Assembly (NCBI RefSeq): GCF_001983165.1
Contig: NZ_MNPU01000004.1
Location: 167,588-231,587 of the forward strand
Length of the DNA stretch: 64,000 nucleotides
Origin: Pseudomonas gessardii
Lineage (GTDB): Bacteria; Pseudomonadota; Gammaproteobacteria; Pseudomonadales; Pseudomonadaceae
Direction of reading: 5' to 3'
Part shown: piece after piece, positions 21,119 to 28,670 of the stretch
Numbering within the stretch: position 1 is the first letter of the stretch
How the letters are laid out: each line of letters starts with the position of its first letter
Made by a program: the position numbers and the translations under genes
Notes under the pieces: generated by a model
The model's input: only the letters and a program-made list of their open reading frames with translations
Databases searched by the model: none
What the model was told of the DNA's origin: nothing

Positions 21119-21361
21119 GTGGCCACGCCTTGATACACATAAAGTGCAGCCTGCAACCCCCTACTCCATTGATTTAATAGGGGCCGGCATCAAGAATTCA
21201 GGACAACTGGGTGGCTCGTCGACACAAGCCAGCTTGAATTCGGAATTCCTGATGCCCATAATCACTCCGTTACCGGCGAAAGTCGGCAGGAGTCTGGATC
21301 CTTCCCGGAGTTGATCCAGCGGCGCAGAAGGGGCGAAGCAAGCTCCACTGCGTGTCGAATG
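21119..21361 (+). ncRNA. Possible structured leader or antitoxin RNA upstream of the MazF-like gene
   Basis: This 243-bp stretch has no protein gene but is rich in dyads. A long imperfect hairpin has arms 21186-21199 (ggcatcaagaattc) and 21242-21256 (ggaattcctgatgcc) with an inner tggct / agcca stem. A second dyad is ggatc / gatcc at 21296-21317. It ends in the strong terminator at 21362. A weak -35 (TTGATT, 21169) lies just upstream. It could be a separate small RNA, an attenuator leader of the toxin gene, or non-functional insertion debris. Transcription is an inference. Confidence 0.35.
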
Positions 21362-21391
21362 AAGCCGCCTTCGGGCGGCTTTGCTTTTTAC
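21362..21391 (+). terminator. Terminator between the structured leader and the toxin gene
   Basis: The stem aagccgcc / ggcggctt with a TTCG tetraloop is followed by tgcttttta. It ends only about 12 bp before the toxin start codon, an unusual place for a terminator unless it limits toxin expression. Confidence 0.85.
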
Positions 21392-21402
21392 GGGACATTC
21401 GA

Positions 21403-21798
21403 TTGACTCTCTACTATCACCCCAAACAAGGCGATATTCTTCTCTGCGATTTCACACGAGGCTTTGTCGCCCCTGAAATGCTGAAGATCCGCAAAGTCGT
21501 GGTGATATCCCCTACCGCCACCCACAATCGCAAGCTCTGCACTGTGGTACCTATTTCCTCTACCGCCCCCACAGTCCAGCATGACGGGCACCACCTACTG
21601 CACCTCAACCCACTTCAATCCGATGGCTACAAAGAGCTGTGGGTAAAGTGCGACATGATTTATACCGTGAGTTTCGAGCGCCTCGACAAACTCCATAGAA
21701 AGACCCGCTCCAAAGGTCGGGAGTACTTCGTACCCCGCCTGCAGACCGATGATATGAAAGGTGTGATCAGTGGCGTCAAAGCCTACCTCCCACTCTGA
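21403..21798 (+). CDS. MazF/PemK-family toxin, no cognate antitoxin gene adjacent
   Basis: This 131-residue protein has the MazF fold order: PKQGDILLCDF (first strand), an Arg-containing KIRKVVVISP, TVVPISST where MazF has its catalytic Thr region (Ser here), WVKCDMIYTVSFERLD, and a C-terminal helix. Family members are sequence-specific mRNA endonucleases. The likely start is TTG at 21403 after GGGA; a GTG at 21352 would run through the terminator hairpin. No antitoxin gene lies on either side (rsgA, motB). Terminators bracket the gene. Relatives in PAO1, as I recall, have rsgA next to motB, so this is an insertion. Confidence 0.75.
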   Translation: MTLYYHPKQGDILLCDFTRGFVAPEMLKIRKVVVISPTATHNRKLCTVVPISSTAPTVQHDGHHLLHLNPLQSDGYKELWVKCDMIYTVSFERLDKLHRKTRSKGREYFVPRLQTDDMKGVISGVKAYLPL

Positions 21799-21812
21799 GC
21801 CTAAATAGGAAA

Positions 21813-21840
21813 CGCCCCGACAGATCGGGGCGCTTTCATT
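21813..21840. terminator. Bidirectional terminator between the toxin gene and motB
   Basis: The stem cgccccga / tcggggcg with a CAGA loop has ctttcatt after it on the plus strand and gtttcc on the minus strand. It lies between convergent gene ends. Confidence 0.75.
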
Positions 21841-21852
21841 GAGACGGTACAC

Positions 21853-22875
21853 TTACGACCCTGTCGCAGGCACCGTAGGATCCTTCACCCCACCCTCATC
21901 AAACAGATTCAGCTTCTGCCGCAACTCATGGGCCGGCAACGGCTGCTGCTCTGGCGGCAACGCGTTCGGGTCCACCGGTACTTCACCCGGTGCGCCATCG
22001 CCCTGGGTCGGCACCGGCGGCGTGGCGCCCTGCTCACCCTCAATGGCGCGCTGGGCCTTTTTGGTCAGCACCACAATATCGATGCGTCGGTTGATCGGGT
22101 TGAACGGGTCCTGGGCATCAAACAGCTGCGATGAAGCAAACCCCACCACGCGCGCCACCTGGGTATCCGGATAGCTGCCGGCCACCAGGGCACGGCGGGC
22201 GGCGTTGGCGCGGTTGGCAGACAGCTCCCAGTTACCGAAATCACCCAGGCCCGAATATGGCTTGGCATCGGTGTGGCCGCTGACGCTGATCTTGTTCGGC
22301 ACCGCCTTGATGGTGTCGGCCATGGCCAGCAGGATGTCTTCAAAGTAAGGCTTCAGGCGCGCACTGCCAGAGTCGAACATCGGTCGATTGGCAGCATCCA
22401 TGATCTGGATACGCAAGCCGTCTGCGCTGATCTCGAAGTGGATCTGATCCTTGAATTTTTGCAGTTGCGGGTTCTCATCGACCTTGTTCTGCAATTCTTG
22501 CAGCAACAACTCCAGGCGCTCCTGCTCGACCTGCTCGGCCATGCTCTCGACGGTCTGGCGCTCGATCGGGATATTTTCCTGAGGCGCTTCGGTCTGCACC
22601 TCCGGGTTGATGGTGCGCTCGGGGGCCAACTCTGGCGAGCCGCCCAGGTCAATCACAAACGGCGTGCCGCTCTCGGAAAAGCCGATGGGATCCTTGAAAT
22701 AGCCGGCAATGGCGATCTTTTGTTCCGGCGTCGCGGTGGACATCAGCCACAGCACCAAAAAGAACGCCATCATCGCCGTCGCAAAGTCGGCGAAGGCAAT
22801 TTTCCAGGCGCCGCCGTGGTGCCCGGCAGCGAAGCGCTTGACGCGCTTGATGATGATTGGCTGGTTGTTTTCCAT
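21853..22875 (-). CDS. motB: Flagellar motor stator protein MotB
   Basis: This 340-residue stator subunit anchors MotA to peptidoglycan. A short basic N-terminus precedes one membrane helix (FADFATAMMAFFLVLWLM, near residues 29-46) holding the proton-carrying Asp. A long linker and an OmpA-type domain (VSGHTDAKP, NWELSANRANAARR, NRRIDIVVL) follow. The C-terminus is extended and Pro/Gly-rich. It starts 3 bp after motA. Confidence 0.97.
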   Translation of the reverse strand: MENNQPIIIKRVKRFAAGHHGGAWKIAFADFATAMMAFFLVLWLMSTATPEQKIAIAGYFKDPIGFSESGTPFVIDLGGSPELAPERTINPEVQTEAPQENIPIERQTVESMAEQVEQERLELLLQELQNKVDENPQLQKFKDQIHFEISADGLRIQIMDAANRPMFDSGSARLKPYFEDILLAMADTIKAVPNKISVSGHTDAKPYSGLGDFGNWELSANRANAARRALVAGSYPDTQVARVVGFASSQLFDAQDPFNPINRRIDIVVLTKKAQRAIEGEQGATPPVPTQGDGAPGEVPVDPNALPPEQQPLPAHELRQKLNLFDEGGVKDPTVPATGS

Positions 22876-22878
22876 GGC

Positions 22879-23730
22879 TTAGCGACCGCGAACTGCTTGT
22901 TCCAGCTCGGCAAAGCTTGGACGGTGCTTCGGGTACAGGACCTTGCGCCCGAACTCAACCGCCAGGGACGGTGGCATGCCGGAGGCCGATGCCACCAGGG
23001 AAGCCTTGATCGCCTCGTAGACGTTCAGCTCTTCCTTGGCATCGTGGGCCAGGGAGGTGGCGAGCGGTCCAAAGAAGCCATAAGCCGCGAGAATACCGAA
23101 GAAGGTCCCCACCAAGGCGGCACCGACGTGCATGCCGATCGCCGCCTGGTCGCCTTCGCCCAGGGAGGCCATCGTCACCACGATACCCAGCACCGCCGCG
23201 ACAATACCGAAACCGGGCATGCCGTCGGCGATACCGGTCACAGCATGGGCGGGGTGTTCGAGTTCTTCCTTGAGGCTGAACAGCTCCATGTCGAACAGGC
23301 CTTCGAGTTCATGCGGGGCCATGTTGCCGGAGGACATGATGCGCAGGTAGTCACAGACGTATGCGGTCATGCGGTCGTCCTTGAGCACGGTCGGGTACTT
23401 GGCGAAGATCGGGCTCGCCGCAGCGTCCTCGATATCGGCCTCGATGGCCATCATGCCTTCGCGGCGGCTCTTGTTGAGGATCTCGTAGACCAGGCCCAGC
23501 ACTTCCAGGTAGAAGGTGTGGGAAAAGCGCGAGCTGAACATGCCCAGCGACTTTTTGACCACGTGCATGGTCATGTAGCCTGGGTTAGCCTGCAGGAAAG
23601 CGCCAAACGCCGCACCACCGATGATCAGCACTTCAAAGGGCTGGATCAGCGCAGCAATTTTACCGTGGGACAGAACATATCCGCCGAGCACACTTGCGAT
23701 GACGACGATGATGCCGATAATTTTAGCCAT
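22879..23730 (-). CDS. motA: Flagellar motor stator protein MotA
   Basis: This 283-residue membrane protein forms the proton channel with MotB and pushes on the FliG rotor. Four membrane helices are visible, with a cytoplasmic loop between helices 2 and 3 carrying the conserved RREG motif near residue 90. The GMPGFGIVAAVLGIVVTM segment is the conserved third helix. The ATG at 23730 lacks an obvious purine-rich site (catcccct precedes it). A sigma-28-type promoter lies about 70 bp upstream. Confidence 0.97.
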   Translation of the reverse strand: MAKIIGIIVVIASVLGGYVLSHGKIAALIQPFEVLIIGGAAFGAFLQANPGYMTMHVVKKSLGMFSSRFSHTFYLEVLGLVYEILNKSRREGMMAIEADIEDAAASPIFAKYPTVLKDDRMTAYVCDYLRIMSSGNMAPHELEGLFDMELFSLKEELEHPAHAVTGIADGMPGFGIVAAVLGIVVTMASLGEGDQAAIGMHVGAALVGTFFGILAAYGFFGPLATSLAHDAKEELNVYEAIKASLVASASGMPPSLAVEFGRKVLYPKHRPSFAELEQAVRGR

Positions 23731-23797
23731 AGGGGATGAGTACTTGCGCCGTCGGGTTCATGGACATATTCGGAAGATCTAAAAACTCTTCTTCTAC

Positions 23798-23824
23798 TTA
23801 TCGGCAAAACTGCGCCAGACTATA
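23798..23824 (-). promoter_or_regulatory. Sigma-28 (FliA) promoter of motAB
   Basis: Read on the minus strand the sequence is TATAGTCT, an 11-bp spacer, then GCCGATAA. The -10 matches the FliA consensus GCCGATAA exactly, and the -35 matches TAAAGTTT at six of eight positions with the correct spacing. It points at motA with a leader of about 60 nt. Confidence 0.75.
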
Positions 23825-23896
23825 GCCCGTTAAGGCGAAAAGCCAGTTCGGCCCACTCCGGGCGTGTTGACCGCAAGTGATGATCGCGCCCCAATC

Positions 23897-25432
23897 ATGG
23901 CAAACGAAACGACCGTTCCAACCTCCACACCCAACTCCCTGGCCGGCTGGATCAAGCGCCTGGACGGGGTTCACCTGCCCGTCCCGCAAGCGAGCCATGT
24001 TGCCGTGTGCAGAGCGATCGGCGACAGCCGCCGTTCGTTGCGAGATATTGCAGAGCTGATGCAAGACAGCCCGGCGCTGGTTTTGAGCGTTATGCGCGAA
24101 GCCAACAACCAGGCCCACGGCAGCCTGGCAGAACCTGCAGAAAACCTTGAAGTGGCGATCAACCGCCTCGGCTTGAAGCGCACCGAAGAACTGCTCGCGC
24201 GCCTGCCGTCAGTGCCGCTCAATGAAATCCCCGTGGCCCTGCGCCAACTGCAATTGATCAGCCAGCATGCCTCGCAACAGGCCAATGGCCTGTTCGCCAG
24301 CCGCCTGGCGCGGCTGTGGCAGGATATTCATTGGGGCAGCCTGCTGTTTCTCTCGCCGCTGTGGCCGATGGCCGTGGCCTACCCAAAGCTTTTGGAGGAA
24401 TGGGAACTGCGGGTGATCCACAAGGGCCAATCAGCACGCAAGGTCGAACAGGAACTGTTCGGCGTGCGCCTGCTGGAGCTGTGCCTGGGGCTGACCGAGA
24501 CCTGGCGCCTGCCGATCTGGGTGTCCCAGGGCTACCAACTGCTGCTCAAGGAACAACGCTTGCTGGTCAAGGCCCTGCACATCGCCCGCGATGAAGCGCC
24601 CTTGAGCCAGCAGCAAAAGCTCGATGACGACCCGACACTGCGCCGCTGGCTGAACCAGCCGGCCAACACCGTGTTGCTGGCCAACGGCATGGCACTGGCG
24701 GCCCAGGAGTCCTGGACCTGCCCGCACACCCAGCGCTGGCAATACCTCACCGCGCTGTATCTGCAACAACCGCTGGCCGACGTGCAGCAACAGGTGCACC
24801 AACAGGCCGTCATCAGCGCCCGCCATACCTTGACTGCCGGTCTCTGGCACCCGGCGTTGGCGCTGATCTGGCCGTGGCATGTGCAACGGGTGCACCGCGG
24901 CCTGCTGCCAGCACCGCCACCGACGGCCGAAGCCCTGGCGGTGTGGCGCAAGCGTTGCAGCGAGCTGTTGCTGGAACCCAGCCGCTTCGCCAATGCCATG
25001 CACCTGACCACTTGCGCCAAGGAGGCCCTGGTGGCCAGTGGCATGCAGCGTGTGATGCTGCTGATGGCGGACAAAGCGCTGGCCACTTTACGCGTACATC
25101 AGGTCGATGGCCTGCCCAGGGACGCCGCCAACCTGAGCCTTGAGGCCGCACACAGTACGCTGCTGCAACGCTTGCTGGAAAAATCTGCGCAAGTGCGCCT
25201 GACCCCGGACAACCACGCGCAATTTGCGGCGCTGCTGCCCGCTTCATTGCAGCGCCTGTTCGTCGGCGAGCACCTGCTGTTGCGCTCCCTGAGCTGTAAC
25301 GGCCGGGTGGTGATGCTGATGATTGCCGACCAGGGTGGCGGGCCGTTCTCCGAAACCACTGTGCAGGCCTTCGGCAAAACCGCCCAATGCATCGAGAAAG
25401 CCCTGCACTGCTTTACCAACCGCACCACCTGA
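23897..25432 (+). CDS. HDOD-domain protein
   Basis: This roughly 511-residue cytoplasmic protein has an N-terminal HDOD region (about residues 20-200, with SRRSLRDIAELMQDSPALVL and AINRLGLKRTEELL), a degenerate HD-hydrolase-related signalling module without the metal-binding HD pair. The C-terminal third may be GAF-like but I cannot confirm it. Such proteins take part in regulation linked to motility and nucleotide signalling; its exact role is unknown. It is divergent from motAB, an arrangement I recall in PAO1. The ATG at 23897 lacks a clear ribosome site; a GTG at 23864 is the alternative. Confidence 0.8.
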   Translation: MANETTVPTSTPNSLAGWIKRLDGVHLPVPQASHVAVCRAIGDSRRSLRDIAELMQDSPALVLSVMREANNQAHGSLAEPAENLEVAINRLGLKRTEELLARLPSVPLNEIPVALRQLQLISQHASQQANGLFASRLARLWQDIHWGSLLFLSPLWPMAVAYPKLLEEWELRVIHKGQSARKVEQELFGVRLLELCLGLTETWRLPIWVSQGYQLLLKEQRLLVKALHIARDEAPLSQQQKLDDDPTLRRWLNQPANTVLLANGMALAAQESWTCPHTQRWQYLTALYLQQPLADVQQQVHQQAVISARHTLTAGLWHPALALIWPWHVQRVHRGLLPAPPPTAEALAVWRKRCSELLLEPSRFANAMHLTTCAKEALVASGMQRVMLLMADKALATLRVHQVDGLPRDAANLSLEAAHSTLLQRLLEKSAQVRLTPDNHAQFAALLPASLQRLFVGEHLLLRSLSCNGRVVMLMIADQGGGPFSETTVQAFGKTAQCIEKALHCFTNRTT

Positions 25433-25490
25433 TGCTTGCGTTACAATCGCCTTCTTTATATCGCCCAACCGCGTGCCCGGGAGACCTCAT

Positions 25491-26306
25491 ATGCCTGACT
25501 TTTCTGGCTTGCCGCTGGTAATCGAACCCAGCGACCTGCTTGGCCGCCTCGCCGCCGAGCCGTTGATTCTGGTAGACCTCACCAGCGCCGCCCGTTATGC
25601 CCAGGGGCATATCCCCGGCGCGCACTTCGTTGACCCCAAGCGCACCCAACTGGGCCAACCTCCGGCACCGGGGCTGCTGCCGGCCAAGGCCGACCTGGAG
25701 AAGCTGTTCGGCGAACTGGGTCACACCCCGGACGCCACCTACGTGGTGTACGACGACGAAGGCGGCGGCTGGGCCGGGCGGTTTATCTGGTTGCTCGACG
25801 TGATCGGCCACAAAAAATATCACTACCTTGATGGCGGCCTGCTGGCATGGCTGGATGAACAGCACCCCGTGTCCAGCGAGGCCACCGCAACCGTCGGCGG
25901 CCCAGTCAGCCTGACCCTGCACGACGAGCCCACCGCCACCCGCGAGTACCTGCAAAGCCGCCTCGGCGCTGCCGACCTGGGCATCTGGGATGCCCGTGGC
26001 CCGCTGGAGTACAGCGGCGAAAAAGTCCTCGCCGCCAAGGGCGGGCACATTCCCGGCGCAGTCAACTTTGAATGGACCGCCGGCATGGACAAGGCACGCA
26101 ACCTGCGGATCCGCCGCGACATGCCGCAGATCCTCGAAGACCTGGGCCTGACCAAAGACAAAGAAATCATTACCCACTGCCAGACTCACCACCGTTCTGG
26201 CTTCACCTACCTGGTGGCCAAGGCGCTCGGTTATCCGCGAGTCAAAGGTTATGCCGGTTCCTGGGGCGAATGGGGCAACCACCCCGACACCCCCGTCGAG
26301 ATTTAA
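25491..26306 (+). CDS. rhdA: Thiosulfate sulfurtransferase (rhodanese) RhdA
   Basis: This 271-residue two-domain rhodanese transfers sulfane sulfur from thiosulfate to acceptors such as cyanide. The N-terminal inactive rhodanese domain (about residues 5-125) is followed by a catalytic domain with the loop CQTHHR, the same active loop as the Azotobacter vinelandii enzyme, where Cys carries the persulfide. GAG precedes the ATG at 25491. It is followed after 16 bp by psd. Confidence 0.95.
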   Translation: MPDFSGLPLVIEPSDLLGRLAAEPLILVDLTSAARYAQGHIPGAHFVDPKRTQLGQPPAPGLLPAKADLEKLFGELGHTPDATYVVYDDEGGGWAGRFIWLLDVIGHKKYHYLDGGLLAWLDEQHPVSSEATATVGGPVSLTLHDEPTATREYLQSRLGAADLGIWDARGPLEYSGEKVLAAKGGHIPGAVNFEWTAGMDKARNLRIRRDMPQILEDLGLTKDKEIITHCQTHHRSGFTYLVAKALGYPRVKGYAGSWGEWGNHPDTPVEI

Positions 26307-26322
26307 GGTTTAAGGACAGTTC

Positions 26323-27183
26323 ATGAAAAAGCGTTTGTTTATCCTCAGCCAGCACCTGCTGCCCCATCACCTGCTGTCGCGCCTGGCCGGCTGCATTGCC
26401 GAATGCCGCGTGCGCTGGTTCAAGAATGCCTTCACCACCTGGTTCGCCAAGCGCTACCAGGTGGATATGTCCCAGGCCCTGGTCGAGGATGTGACAGCTT
26501 ACGAGCACTTCAACGCCTTCTTCACCCGTGCCCTGAAAGACGGCGCGCGCCCACTGGACCCAACCCCGGGCGCGGTGTTGAGCCCGGCAGACGGCGCCGT
26601 CAGCCAGCTCGGCCCGATCGAGCACGGTCGTGTGTTCCAGGCCAAGGGCCACAGTTTCAGTGTGCTGGAATTGCTCGGTGGCGACGCCGCCGTTGCCGCA
26701 CCGTTCATGGGCGGCGACTTTGCCACCATCTACCTGTCGCCGAAGGACTACCACCGCGTGCACATGCCACTGGCCGGCACCCTGCGGGAAATGGTCTATG
26801 TGCCTGGGCGGATTTTCTCGGTCAACCAGACCACCGCCGAAAACGTGCCGGAGCTGTTTGCGCGTAACGAGCGTGTTGTCTGCCTGTTCGATACCGAACG
26901 CGGCCCGATGGCCGTGGTATTGGTGGGCGCGATGATTGTGGCGTCGATTGAAACCGTATGGGCCGGGCTGGTGACGCCGCCCAAGCGCGAGCTGAAAACC
27001 GTACGCTACGACGAAGCCGCCCGTGCACCGATCTTTCTGGAAAAAGGTGCGGAACTGGGGCGCTTCAAGCTGGGTTCGACGGCTATCGTGCTGTTTGGGC
27101 CGGATCAGGTGAAGTGGGATGAAGAACTGGTGGCGGGAACGCCAGTGCAGATGGGCCAGGGTATCGCGCTGCCAAAAGCCTGA
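26323..27183 (+). CDS. psd: Phosphatidylserine decarboxylase proenzyme
   Basis: This 286-residue membrane-associated enzyme makes phosphatidylethanolamine. It is made as a proenzyme that cleaves itself at the LGST motif ([11 protein letters not shown] near residue 248), giving a pyruvoyl cofactor from the Ser. The [11 protein letters not shown], Asp-containing and [10 protein letters not shown] (His) segments supply the autoendoprotease residues. GGACAG precedes the ATG. It ends 31 bp before a perfect 30-bp inverted repeat. Confidence 0.97.
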   Translation: MKKRLFILSQHLLPHHLLSRLAGCIAECRVRWFKNAFTTWFAKRYQVDMSQALVEDVTAYEHFNAFFTRALKDGARPLDPTPGAVLSPADGAVSQLGPIEHGRVFQAKGHSFSVLELLGGDAAVAAPFMGGDFATIYLSPKDYHRVHMPLAGTLREMVYVPGRIFSVNQTTAENVPELFARNERVVCLFDTERGPMAVVLVGAMIVASIETVWAGLVTPPKRELKTVRYDEAARAPIFLEKGAELGRFKLGSTAIVLFGPDQVKWDEELVAGTPVQMGQGIALPKA

Positions 27184-27214
27184 TCCCCCAAAAACCTGAA
27201 GCTGGAACCCAATC

Positions 27215-27290
27215 AATGTGGGAGCTGGCTTGCCTGCGATAGCGATGGTGAATCCAACACCGCTATCGCAGGCAAGCCAGCTCCCACATT
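27215..27290. repeat. Perfect 30-bp inverted repeat (REP-type pair) between psd and serB
   Basis: Arms 27215-27244 and 27261-27290 are exact reverse complements over 30 bp (aatgtgggagctggcttgcc... onward) with a 16-nt spacer. The core gagctggcttgcctgcgat differs from the gagcgggcttgcccgcgat REP class elsewhere in the window. It lies between convergent genes and probably serves as terminator for both. Confidence 0.9.
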
Positions 27291-27322
27291 TTTAAACGCA
27301 TTTCAACACTAGGGTCGGATTG

Positions 27323-28537
27323 TTACAGCTGGCCGTCGCGGTCGCGAAAGCCCAACAGATACAACACACCGTCCAGCCCCAAGGTCGAAATCGCCTGCTT
27401 GGCCGACTGCTTGACCAGCGGCTTGGCACGGAACGCCACGCCCAGCCCGGCGATAGCCAGCATCGGCAAGTCATTGGCGCCGTCGCCGACCGCAATGGTT
27501 TGCTCCAGACGCAAGCCTTCCTTGTGCGCCAACTCCCGTAGCAGATCAGCTTTGCGCTGCGCATCGACAATCGGCTCGACCGCCACGCCCGTCACCTTGC
27601 CATCCACCACTTCCAGCTCGTTGGCGAATACATAGTCGATGCCCAGCTTGGCCTGCAATTGCTTGGCAAAGTAGGTAAAGCCGCCCGAGAGGATCGCGGT
27701 CTTGTAGCCCAGGCGCTTGAGCTCGGCGAACAGGGTCTCGGCACCTTCGGTCAAGCGCAGGGAGGCGCCGATGGCGTCGAGGACGCTGACGTCCAGGCCC
27801 TTGAGCAGCGCCAGGCGCTCCTTGAAGCTGGCGCGAAAGTCCAACTCACCCGACATCGCGCGCTCGGTGATCGCAGAAACTTGCTCGCCAACGCCCGCAG
27901 CCTTGGCCAACTCATCGATGACTTCGGCTTCGATCAGGGTCGAGTCCATGTCGAATACCGCCAGGCGCCGGTTACGGCGGAACAACGAGTCTTCCTGGAA
28001 GGCGATATCCACGTTCAGTTCCTGGGCCACGCTGAGGAACTCGGCGCGCAAGGCCTGGGGATCGGCCGGTTCACCGCGCACAGAGAACTCGATGCAGCCC
28101 TTGCCCTGGTCCGCCGGCATGTCCAGCGGCATACGGCCCGACAAACGGTCGATATGATCGATATTCAGGCCATATTGCGCAGTGATCGAGCTGACCCGCT
28201 GCAATTGTTCAGCAGTCACCCGGCGCGTCAATAGCGTGACGATATGGCGCTTTTTACCTTGGCCAGCGACCCAATGCTGGTAATCCTCCTCGGAAACCGG
28301 GGTGAAACGTACCTGCTGATCCAGCTTATAGGCCGTAAACAGGATGTCCTTGAGCACGGACGAGGCCTGTTCGGTACTCGGGATCTCGACCAGGATGCCA
28401 AACGACAAGGTGTCGTGGATCACGGCCTGGCCAATATCGAGGATGGTCACGCCACCCTGGGCCAGGACACCGGTAATGGCTGCGGTAAGACCCGGACGAT
28501 CTTCGCCGGTGATGTTAATCAGGACAATTTCGCGCAA
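27323..28537 (-). CDS. serB: Phosphoserine phosphatase SerB
   Basis: This 404-residue enzyme performs the last step of serine synthesis. Two N-terminal ACT domains (about residues 1-165; first one INITGEDRPGLTAAITG) precede a HAD phosphatase domain with the nucleophile motif FDMDSTLIEAE, ILSGGFT and GDGANDLPML. The start is TTG at 28537 behind GGGGT, needed to keep the conserved MREIVLINITG start. The length fits the long, ACT-containing form. Confidence 0.96.
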   Translation of the reverse strand: MREIVLINITGEDRPGLTAAITGVLAQGGVTILDIGQAVIHDTLSFGILVEIPSTEQASSVLKDILFTAYKLDQQVRFTPVSEEDYQHWVAGQGKKRHIVTLLTRRVTAEQLQRVSSITAQYGLNIDHIDRLSGRMPLDMPADQGKGCIEFSVRGEPADPQALRAEFLSVAQELNVDIAFQEDSLFRRNRRLAVFDMDSTLIEAEVIDELAKAAGVGEQVSAITERAMSGELDFRASFKERLALLKGLDVSVLDAIGASLRLTEGAETLFAELKRLGYKTAILSGGFTYFAKQLQAKLGIDYVFANELEVVDGKVTGVAVEPIVDAQRKADLLRELAHKEGLRLEQTIAVGDGANDLPMLAIAGLGVAFRAKPLVKQSAKQAISTLGLDGVLYLLGFRDRDGQL

Positions 28538-28607
28538 AGCGCACCCCCGAGCTGGAAAAAAACCGCATTCTACCCACTTTCAGTGACCATCGGGCACAGC
28601 CAGCGCT

Positions 28608-28635
28608 TTGCCGGTCTTGGGCCTGTCGCTATACT
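28608..28635 (+). promoter_or_regulatory. Sigma-70 promoter candidate for the HAMP/cyclase-like gene
   Basis: TTGCCG (28608) and TATACT (28630-28635) are spaced by 16 bp, about 36 bp before the GTG start at 28671. A TAGAAT on the minus strand (28567-28572) may be the -10 for serB. Confidence 0.5.
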
Positions 28636-28670
28636 GCGCGTCAACTTCACGGACCAAGAGCCGAGCGCAA

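Noticed and set aside
21186..21256. Integron attC site
   Set aside because: The hairpin is attC-like in shape, but the GTTRRRY core sites are not in the right places and no integrase is nearby.
21119..21361. Classical ToxIN type III antitoxin repeats
   Set aside because: No tandem repeats of about 35 nt are visible, so the leader is not a standard ToxI; only the layout is similar.
21352..21402. Upstream GTG start for the MazF-like gene
   Set aside because: It would place a GC-rich terminator hairpin inside the coding region; TTG 21403 begins directly at the conserved MazF N-terminus.
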